From positions 1 to 64,000 of the forward strand of contig FODP01000025.1 of NCBI GenBank assembly GCA_900110395.1: a stretch of 64,000 bases of DNA, given 5' to 3'. Shown here piece after piece: positions 58,029 to 64,000 of this stretch. The translations under genes were made by a program, and so were the position numbers. The DNA comes from Rhodospirillales bacterium URHD0017. GTDB taxonomy: Bacteria > Pseudomonadota > Alphaproteobacteria > Reyranellales > Reyranellaceae. The first letter of the stretch is position 1. Each line of letters opens with the position of its first letter. The notes beneath the pieces were generated by a model that saw only the letters and a program-made list of their open reading frames with translations, ran no database searches and was not told the DNA's origin.

Positions 58029-59180
58029 AACATGAGGATGCGTCACGAACCGGCTGAGTTCGTCGATCGCGCCCAGCAGGTGATAGAGCGTGCTGGCGGG
58101 CATGTACTCGCTGACGCAGCAACCGTCGTGATCGAGCCTGTCGAGCCAGCCGCCGGGCGGATCGAGCGTCAGGAAGCGATCGCGCAGCAGCACGACCAGC
58201 GCCGCCGCCCTGCCCTCGCCCTGCGTCCGGCCATGCCGCGCCTCCACCAGGTTCGCCTTGATCGCCTCGGTCACCGGCCAGATGCGGCGCACGCCGGCGC
58301 GGGCTGTACCGTCGACCAGCAGTTCGCCGACGATCATCCCGGCCTCGTCGAAGCCGTAGCGGTCGGCGTGGCCGTAGAGCGCATCGACGTAGGTCTGCAC
58401 CGATCGTCCACTGGCCTGCTCGAAGCGGCGCAACAGCCACACCCATTCATGGTGATGGCCAGGCTCGACGATGCGGCCGACGAGGCCGTCGGCCGGCTTG
58501 AGATCGGCGGTGAAGTATTCGCCGACCACGCCGGGGTCGCGGAAGAAGCGCGTTGCGAACAGGTCGAACAGTTCCGTCGTACGCGCGAGATGGCTTTCCT
58601 GCCGCGAGCATTCCCACAGGGCGAGAAGGCCCTCGAACAGGTGCATGTGGGGGTTCTGCCGGCGCACCCCGCCGTTCGTCGGCAGCTCCTCGACGAAGCC
58701 GCCCCCCGCGGGCGCCGCCATGTGCCGGTCGATGAACGCCAGTGTCTCGTCGGCGAGCGCAAGCGCTTCGCGGTGGCCGGTTGCCTCGACATAGGAGGCG
58801 ACCGCCAGCAGGACGAATGCATGGGTGTAGAGGTCGCGGCGAGCGTCGGCGACGGAGCCGTCGCGCTGGATGGAAAAGACCCAACCCGCGCGCTCATCCC
58901 GGCCGCGGTAATCGCGGACCATCGATGCAAAGGCCCGCTCGACCAGAGCAACGGCGTCTGGATGCCAGCCGCGCCTGGCCGCCAGCGCGTAGGCGTGGAT
59001 CTGCCGGGCCTGCGACATGAGGCGCAGGGGAACGTCGGACAGACGCCCGCCGGCCAGCGTCAGGCGCTCCTCGAAACGGCTGTGCTCGGCGTCGAAGCCC
59101 GCGGTTGCCCACAGCGGAAGAGCCGCATCGATCGCCCAATCGACGAGGCCAGTCGCCGCTGGTTCGAGTCGCGCCAACAT
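58014..59180 (-). CDS. AGE-family sugar epimerase/isomerase
   Basis: A 388-residue (alpha/alpha)6 barrel protein of the N-acylglucosamine 2-epimerase/mannose isomerase family. Conserved parts are LMSQARQIHAYALA, DLYTHAFVLLAVASY, QNPHMHLFEGLLALWE, and EPGHHHEWVWLLRRFE with the catalytic His, then RIWPVTEAIKANL. It could interconvert mannose/glucose-type or ketose/aldose sugars, possibly supplying the precursor for the heptose. ATG 59180 (MLARLEP) is the natural start; a longer form lacks conservation. The final PLPR and stop come from palindrome copy C. Confidence 0.87.
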   Translation of the reverse strand: MLARLEPAATGLVDWAIDAALPLWATAGFDAEHSRFEERLTLAGGRLSDVPLRLMSQARQIHAYALAARRGWHPDAVALVERAFASMVRDYRGRDERAGWVFSIQRDGSVADARRDLYTHAFVLLAVASYVEATGHREALALADETLAFIDRHMAAPAGGGFVEELPTNGGVRRQNPHMHLFEGLLALWECSRQESHLARTTELFDLFATRFFRDPGVVGEYFTADLKPADGLVGRIVEPGHHHEWVWLLRRFEQASGRSVQTYVDALYGHADRYGFDEAGMIVGELLVDGTARAGVRRIWPVTEAIKANLVEARHGRTQGEGRAAALVVLLRDRFLTLDPPGGWLDRLDHDGCCVSEYMPASTLYHLLGAIDELSRFVTHPHVPLPR

Positions 59181-59202
59181 GAAGTGGGAGCTTCGACCGC
59201 CT

Positions 59203-60249
59203 CTAGCGCGCCGCGACCGTGTCGGCGACGCGCTCGGCCGGGATGGCGACCACGTTGGCGGAGAGCGGATCACCGTCGCGCGGCGCTTCCAGCAACCCGG
59301 TCACGGGTGAGAACACGAAGATCTCGTAGCTGAGATCGCCCCGCAGCATGCCGATAAGGGAATCCGCGCAGTTGCCCTGCGCCCGCAACGCCTTGTCGTT
59401 GACCTCGAGCAGCAGGATCGGCCGCATCGTCTTCAGCACCGTCGCGGCGCCTGCGATGACCCGGGCCTCCGCGCCTTCGACGTCGATTTTCACGAAATCG
59501 ACCTGTGCCAGGGCCAAGCGGGCGATCACGGCATCGAGCGGCTCGATCGGCACCCGCTCGAGGCTGGCGCGCACCACGTCGTCATGGGCGAAGCTGCCCA
59601 GCGTGTTGTGCCCGGCATGGACGCCGTGGGCCAGGTGCAGGTCGGCAAGGCCCGAGGCGGCGCCAATGGCGGCCGGCACGACGGTCACGTTGTCGAGGCC
59701 GTTGCGGCCGAGGTTGCGCTGGAGATGGGCGCGCTCCCGCGAGCTGGGCTCGGCGGCGATGACACGGCCGGACGGCCCGACCCGCCGGGCGGCGAACAGC
59801 GTGTAGTAGCCGTCGTTGGCGCCGACATCGACGAACACCATGCCGGGCTTCAGGACCCGGTCGAGGAAGGCGAACTCGTTGGGCTCGAACGAGCCGCAGA
59901 CATAAAGGCAGAGGCTGTTGTCGTTGCCCAAAGTGAGATCGACCGTGGTGCCGCTGTGCCAGCGCACGGTGATCGGCACGGCGAGGTCCTTCTCACGGGC
60001 GGCTTCCCACAGGGCGCCGCGCCGGCAGGCCAGCCAGCGCCGCTGGTCGTAGTACTCCTCGGCGAAGACCCAGCCTGGGCGCGGCCGCAGGCGGGGTCCG
60101 CCGGGCGCCAGGCACGCTGCATAAGTCGAGCCGATTGCCGGCGCGTTCACGATCAGCCAGCGACCGAGATTGTCGAGGTGGTAGCCAACACCGGAGCAGA
60201 TCCGGTCCCATGCGCTGGGGGCGCTGATCGAGCGGCGAGCAGTCGTCAT
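59203..60249 (-). CDS. FkbM family methyltransferase
   Basis: A 348-residue methyltransferase. SAM motif MVFVDVGANDGYYTLFAARRV and the diagnostic DFVKIDVEGAEARVI define FkbM proteins, which O-methylate polyketides and sugars. The N-terminal ~110 residues are a variable region with WRSG-like HSGTTVDLTLGND. The start overlaps nothing; a 180-base gap holds the surA promoter. It is followed by the AGE-family gene (22-base gap) on the same strand. It is the last gene of the polysaccharide locus. Confidence 0.9.
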   Translation of the reverse strand: MTTARRSISAPSAWDRICSGVGYHLDNLGRWLIVNAPAIGSTYAACLAPGGPRLRPRPGWVFAEEYYDQRRWLACRRGALWEAAREKDLAVPITVRWHSGTTVDLTLGNDNSLCLYVCGSFEPNEFAFLDRVLKPGMVFVDVGANDGYYTLFAARRVGPSGRVIAAEPSSRERAHLQRNLGRNGLDNVTVVPAAIGAASGLADLHLAHGVHAGHNTLGSFAHDDVVRASLERVPIEPLDAVIARLALAQVDFVKIDVEGAEARVIAGAATVLKTMRPILLLEVNDKALRAQGNCADSLIGMLRGDLSYEIFVFSPVTGLLEAPRDGDPLSANVVAIPAERVADTVAAR

Positions 60250-60372
60250 TCGTCGGATCGTTCCCCCCGTTTTACCTTAGCCCCTGCGTCGTGTTCGGCT
60301 AAACCACCCGTAGGCGAGCGTCAAGCGCGCCCGTATCTTGCCATAGTCCACCACTAAGGCATTCGCCATCCG

Positions 60373-60400
60373 TTGCAGCGCAACTGCCGCGGAATATACT
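60373..60400 (+). promoter_or_regulatory. likely promoter of surA-pdxA-rsmA
   Basis: TTGCAG (60373-60378) and TATACT (60395-60400) are 16 bases apart. Transcription would start near 60407, leaving a leader of about 23 bases before the surA ATG. Confidence 0.55.
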
Positions 60401-60429
60401 ATCGGCCCCTCTGTCAAACTGTCGGTGCA

Positions 60430-61698
60430 ATGTCAGCGCTGTTCCTCCGCACCCTTCTCGTCGTCGTCATCACCCTGCTTCCGGCATTGGCCTCGGCCCA
60501 AGGTCTGCGCGTGCTGGCGCGCGTCAATGATGACGCTATCACCGATTTCGACCTCCAGCAGCGCGTGCTGTTCGCCATCCGCACCACCGGCCTGCAGGAC
60601 AGCCCGGACCTGCGCCAGCGCATGGCCGCCCAGATGCTGCGCCAGATGATCGACGAACGGCTGCAGATCCAGGACGCCAAGCGGCTCGGCCTGAAAGCCA
60701 CCGACAACGAGATGCAGCAGCGGTTCGGCGACATCGAGCGCGCCGCCGGCATGGGGCGCGGCCAGTTCAAGCAGTATATCCAGAGCACCGGGATCGCCTT
60801 CGACATCGCCATCCAGCAGATCGAGGCGCAGATCGCCTGGAACAAGATCCTCCGCCGCCGGGTTCGTCCACAGGTCGACGTCTCGGAAACCGAGATCGAC
60901 GACGCGCTGAGCCGCGCACGGACGAACGTCGGCAAGACCGAATCGCGCGTCGCCGAGATTTTCGTGCCGATCGACCGGGCCGATCAGGCGGACGACGCCA
61001 AGCGGTCCGCCGACCGCATTGCCGAGCAACTGAAGCGTGGCGCCCCGTTCGGGGCCGTCGCCCAGCAGTTCTCGCAGGGCGCCACGGCCGCGGCAGGCGG
61101 CGAGCTCGGCTGGGTGCTGCCCGGCTCACTCGATCCCACCCTCGACGCCACCGTCGAGAGGCTGCAGGTCCGGGCATATTCGGAGCCCGTCCGCACCACC
61201 GCAGGCTGGCATATCCTTTATGTCATCGACCGCCGCCCCTTCGCGGCGGCACGGCCCGACGACGTGCGCCTCAACCTGACGCAGATGACCCTGCCGCTGC
61301 CTGTGAATGCGACAGAAAACGAGGTCGCCAAGGCCACCGCCGACGCCCAGAAGGCGATGACGGGCGTGCGCACCTGCAGCGATCTGCATAGCCGGTCGCG
61401 CGAGCTCAAGGGCGCCACCTCGGGCGACCTCACCGGCGTCCGGGTCGGCGACCTGCAGGCCAACCAGCAGATGTTCGAGCAGATCCCCAAATTGGCCGTC
61501 GGCGGCACGGCCGGCCCGTTCCGGGTCGCCGAGGGGCTGCAGGTCGTGGCGCTGTGCGGCAAGGTCGGCGCCGACGGCCTGCCGACCCGCGACGCCATCT
61601 CCCAGCAGATCCTGCTGCAGAAGCTCGAAGCGGCGGGACGCCGCTACATGCGCGACCTGCGCCGCCAGGCCACGATCGACGTCAAGCAGCAGCCATGA
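60430..61698 (+). CDS. surA: periplasmic chaperone/peptidyl-prolyl isomerase SurA
   Basis: A 422-residue protein with a signal peptide (hydrophobic LRTLLVVVITLLPALASAQG, cleavage near 22). The SurA_N domain starts RVLARVNDDAITDFDLQQRV; one parvulin domain is clear at ESRVAEIFVPIDRADQADDA through GGELGWVLPGSLDPTL and TAGWHILYVIDRR. A second, degenerate one follows. SurA escorts outer membrane proteins, including LptD, through the periplasm. ATG 60430 is preferred over the upstream 60373 start because of the signal peptide. Its stop overlaps the pdxA ATG. Confidence 0.93.
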   Translation: MSALFLRTLLVVVITLLPALASAQGLRVLARVNDDAITDFDLQQRVLFAIRTTGLQDSPDLRQRMAAQMLRQMIDERLQIQDAKRLGLKATDNEMQQRFGDIERAAGMGRGQFKQYIQSTGIAFDIAIQQIEAQIAWNKILRRRVRPQVDVSETEIDDALSRARTNVGKTESRVAEIFVPIDRADQADDAKRSADRIAEQLKRGAPFGAVAQQFSQGATAAAGGELGWVLPGSLDPTLDATVERLQVRAYSEPVRTTAGWHILYVIDRRPFAAARPDDVRLNLTQMTLPLPVNATENEVAKATADAQKAMTGVRTCSDLHSRSRELKGATSGDLTGVRVGDLQANQQMFEQIPKLAVGGTAGPFRVAEGLQVVALCGKVGADGLPTRDAISQQILLQKLEAAGRRYMRDLRRQATIDVKQQP

Positions 61699-62693
61699 CC
61701 GCTGCCGCGCCGCTCGCCGTCACCATGGGCGAGCCGGCCGGAATCGGCGGTGAACTCAGTTTGAAAGCCTGGTCGATGCGCCGCCAGGGCGATCGGCCGT
61801 TCTTCGTGCTCGACGATGCCTCGCGGCTCGCCGCTCTTGCCGGCACGCTCGGGCTCAATGTGCCGGTGCGCGAGCTCGATCGGCCGGCCGAAGCCGGGCA
61901 AATCTTCGCCACCGCGCTGCCGGTTCTGCCGGTGCGCCTGCGCGCGCCCGTGAAGGCCGGCCAGCCCGACCCGGCCAACGCGCCGGCCACCCTGGAGGCC
62001 ATCGAGCGCGCCGTCGAACTGGCGCGGAGCGGCGAGGTCGCCGGCATGGTGACCAATCCCATCCAGAAGAAGACGCTGCAGGATGCCGGCTTCCGCCATC
62101 CCGGCCATACCGAATACCTCGCCGAGCTGGCGGGCGGCGTCGATGTCGCCATGATGCTGGCCTGCCCCGAGCTGCGCGTCGTGCCGGTCACGATCCACCT
62201 GTCGCTGGCCGAGGCGGTCCGTGTTCTAGACACTGACAAGATAGTACGGGCCGGCCGCTTGGCGGCGACAGGATTGAAGGCTTTGTTCGGCATCGAGAAG
62301 CCGCGGCTCGCGGTGGCAGCCCTCAACCCCCATGCCGGCGAGCAGGGCTCGATGGGCGACGAGGAAGGCCGCGTGATCGCGCCCGCCATCGAGGCGCTCA
62401 AGCGCGACGGCATCGATGCGCGGGGGCCCGCGCCCGCCGACACGCTGTTCCACGCCGCGGCGCGCGCCAGCTACGACGCCGTGCTCTGCATGTATCACGA
62501 CCAGGCTCTGATCCCGATCAAGACGGTGGATTTCGCCGGCGGCGTGAACGTGACGCTCGGCCTGCCGTTCGTGCGGACTTCGCCGGACCACGGGACCGCG
62601 CTCGATATCGTCGGCACCGGCCGGGCCGATCCGACGAGCCTGATCGCCGGGCTGCGCATGGCCGACGACATGGCCCGCCGCCGCCGGGTCTGA
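61695..62693 (+). CDS. pdxA: 4-hydroxythreonine-4-phosphate dehydrogenase
   Basis: A 332-residue NAD-dependent enzyme of pyridoxal phosphate synthesis: 4-phosphohydroxy-L-threonine to 3-amino-2-oxopropyl phosphate. The three metal-binding histidines appear in HPGHTEYL, ALNPHAGEQGSMGDEE and MYHDQALIPIK; VTMGEPAGIGGEL opens it. The ATG overlaps the surA stop (ATGA), as in many proteobacteria where surA, pdxA and rsmA are together. PLP made here is the cofactor of the two aminotransferases in the locus, though pdxA is a general housekeeping gene. Confidence 0.95.
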   Translation: MTAAAPLAVTMGEPAGIGGELSLKAWSMRRQGDRPFFVLDDASRLAALAGTLGLNVPVRELDRPAEAGQIFATALPVLPVRLRAPVKAGQPDPANAPATLEAIERAVELARSGEVAGMVTNPIQKKTLQDAGFRHPGHTEYLAELAGGVDVAMMLACPELRVVPVTIHLSLAEAVRVLDTDKIVRAGRLAATGLKALFGIEKPRLAVAALNPHAGEQGSMGDEEGRVIAPAIEALKRDGIDARGPAPADTLFHAAARASYDAVLCMYHDQALIPIKTVDFAGGVNVTLGLPFVRTSPDHGTALDIVGTGRADPTSLIAGLRMADDMARRRRV

Positions 62694-62705
62694 CCGGCGG
62701 CCGCC

Positions 62706-63533
62706 GTGGACGGCCTCGCCGGTCTGCCGCCGTTGCGCGAGGTCATCGCGGCCCACGGCCTCGATGCGCGCAAGCGGCTCGGCCAGCATTTCCTTCTCGA
62801 CCTCAATCTCACCCGGCGCATCGCCCGCGCCGCCGCTCCCCTCGATCAGGGCCTGGTGATCGAGGTCGGTCCGGGTCCGGGCGGGCTGACGCGCGCCCTG
62901 CTGCTCGAGGGCGCCGAGCAGGTCGTTGCGATCGAGATCGATTCGCGGGCCATCGCCGCTCTGAAGGAGCTCCAGGCGGTCGCCGGCGGCCGGCTGAAAC
63001 TCGTCGAAGCCGATGCCCTGAAGATCGATCTCGCCACGCTCGGGCCGCCACCGCGAAGGATCGTCGCCAACCTACCCTACAACGTGTCGACGGCTCTGCT
63101 GGTCGGTTGGCTGCACCAGGCCGACCAGGTCTCCGACATGGTCCTGATGTTCCAAAAGGAGGTCGTCGACCGGCTGGCGGCCGAGCCGCGAACCAAGGAT
63201 TACGGCCGGCTCTCCGTCCTCGCCCAGCATGTCTGCACGGTGCAACGCCTGTTCGACGTGGCGCCCTCAGCCTTCGTCCCGCCTCCCAAGGTCGTCTCCT
63301 CGGTGGTTCGGCTGCGGCCGAAACCTGCGGGCCGCCTGGCCGATCTGCGCCCCCTGGAGAAGGTCACCGCCGCGGCTTTCGGCCAGCGCCGGAAAATGTT
63401 GCGCAGTTCCCTGAGCAGCGCTTTCGCCAATCCCGTGGAGATCCTTGGCAGGCTGAATATTCCCCCGACCGCCCGGGCCGAGGAACTGACGGTGGCCGAT
63501 TTCGTGCGGCTTGCCCAGGCGCTTGACAAGTGA
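62706..63533 (+). CDS. rsmA: 16S rRNA (adenine1518-N6/adenine1519-N6) dimethyltransferase
   Basis: A 275-residue enzyme that dimethylates two adenines in helix 45 of 16S rRNA during 30S assembly. The start is GTG. KRLGQHFLLDLNLTRRIA, IEVGPGPGGLTRALL, VEADALKIDL and the catalytic NLPYNVSTALLV are standard, and PSAFVPPPKVVSSVVRL marks the KsgA C-terminal region. It is 12 bases after pdxA. A promoter for the next gene overlaps its last codons. Confidence 0.95.
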   Translation: MDGLAGLPPLREVIAAHGLDARKRLGQHFLLDLNLTRRIARAAAPLDQGLVIEVGPGPGGLTRALLLEGAEQVVAIEIDSRAIAALKELQAVAGGRLKLVEADALKIDLATLGPPPRRIVANLPYNVSTALLVGWLHQADQVSDMVLMFQKEVVDRLAAEPRTKDYGRLSVLAQHVCTVQRLFDVAPSAFVPPPKVVSSVVRLRPKPAGRLADLRPLEKVTAAAFGQRRKMLRSSLSSAFANPVEILGRLNIPPTARAEELTVADFVRLAQALDK

Positions 63534-63552
63534 GTGCTCACTCATTTATGAT
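63523..63552 (+). promoter_or_regulatory. strong promoter with operator-like dyad
   Basis: TTGACA (63523-63528) and TATGAT (63547-63552) are separated by 18 bases. The spacer contains TGAGTGCTCACTCA (63531-63544), a dyad with 6-base arms. The dyad overlaps the rsmA stop. The -10 box ends five bases before the ATG at 63558, so the transcript would be leaderless or nearly so. A repressor, for example of the TetR type, binding the dyad would block RNA polymerase. Confidence 0.6.
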
Positions 63553-63557
63553 AAGCC

Positions 63558-64000
63558 ATGATCCGCTCCCTGGCCTTCAACGTCTTCTTCTACCTTTTCA
63601 CCCTGCTGACCGCGATTGTCGGGATCGTGCTGGTGCCGATCCCCACGCCGGTGGTCTTGCGCACCGTGTTGCACTGGTGGGCGCGTGGCGTGGTCCGGGG
63701 CGCGCGCTGGATCGGCGGCATGAAGGTCGAGATCCGCGGCCGCGCCAACCTTCCGGCGCTGGGGCCCGCCCTGCTCGCCAACAAGCATCACAGCGAGAGC
63801 GACGGCATCTTCCTGGCCGCCCTGATCCCCGGCATCGCCTTCGTCGCCATGCAGGAGCTGTTCCGTTATCCGTTGATCGGCGCCATCCTCTATCGCCTGC
63901 AGATGATCCGCGTCGACACCTGCGGCGGCGGCAAGGAGCGCGAGCACCTGGCCGATTTCGCCAAGCGCGCCCACGACAGCGGCCGCCACATTGCGATCTA
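63558..64000 (+). CDS. 1-acyl-glycerol-3-phosphate acyltransferase (PlsC-like), 5' part
   Basis: The first 147 codons of a gene that runs off the window. An N-terminal membrane span (FNVFFYLFTLLTAIVGIVLV) is followed by the acyltransferase motif HX4D in LLANKHHSESDGIFL, and a second block FRYPLIGAILYRLQMIRVD matching the motif that binds the glycerol phosphate. PlsC makes phosphatidic acid from lysophosphatidic acid at the inner membrane. Its own promoter, in the rsmA 3' end, suggests separate regulation. Confidence 0.88.
   Translation, partial: MIRSLAFNVFFYLFTLLTAIVGIVLVPIPTPVVLRTVLHWWARGVVRGARWIGGMKVEIRGRANLPALGPALLANKHHSESDGIFLAALIPGIAFVAMQELFRYPLIGAILYRLQMIRVDTCGGGKEREHLADFAKRAHDSGRHIAI

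Overview
The window is about 64 kb of GC-rich DNA that reads as the chromosome of an alphaproteobacterium. The codon use is strongly GC-biased, the right edge carries surA-pdxA-rsmA, and short CCTCTCCCCC palindromes are scattered through it. The genus cannot be fixed from the sequence alone. Nearly everything from position 1 to about 60250 is one very large surface-polysaccharide locus. I saw no transposase, integrase, tRNA, rRNA or CRISPR array.

Layout. At 1-6135 lie the end of a nucleotide-sugar dehydrogenase, a NUDIX hydrolase, a glycosyltransferase-like gene, a TPR gene and a Wzm/Wzt-type ABC exporter. At 6219-16084 an eleven-gene minus-strand operon begins with a split transketolase. It continues with a 2OG-Fe(II) oxygenase, a small 'sporadic carbohydrate cluster' type protein, a methyltransferase, SDRs, a nucleotidyltransferase-kinase fusion, a HAD phosphatase and an APH-type kinase. 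From 16371 to 46000 there are decoration and assembly genes: an acyltransferase, four more PhyH-type oxygenases, many methyltransferases (three TylF-like, two zinc-knuckle C-methyltransferases), two DegT aminotransferases, membrane proteins, and three members of one uncharacterised family built around a conserved W-G motif.

At 44780-60249 the locus holds a GDP-heptose line: an HddC-GmhB fusion, HddA, a GDP-sugar 4,6-dehydratase-like SDR and an RmlC-like epimerase. Interleaved are a B12-binding radical SAM protein, an aldo/keto reductase, two complete pyruvate-dehydrogenase-E1-like alpha/beta pairs without E2 or E3, an AGE-family epimerase and an FkbM methyltransferase. After 60430 the housekeeping block surA-pdxA-rsmA and a PlsC-like acyltransferase mark the edge of the locus.

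Reading them together: the locus appears to make an unusual, heavily methylated, aminated and possibly branched heptose- or hexose-containing glycan, exported by the Wzm/Wzt pair. The most notable points are the three thiamine-diphosphate enzyme pairs of the kind that add two-carbon units to sugars, the shortage of ordinary glycosyltransferases beside a three-paralog family of unknown function, and three copies of a palindromic element placed exactly at convergent gene junctions.
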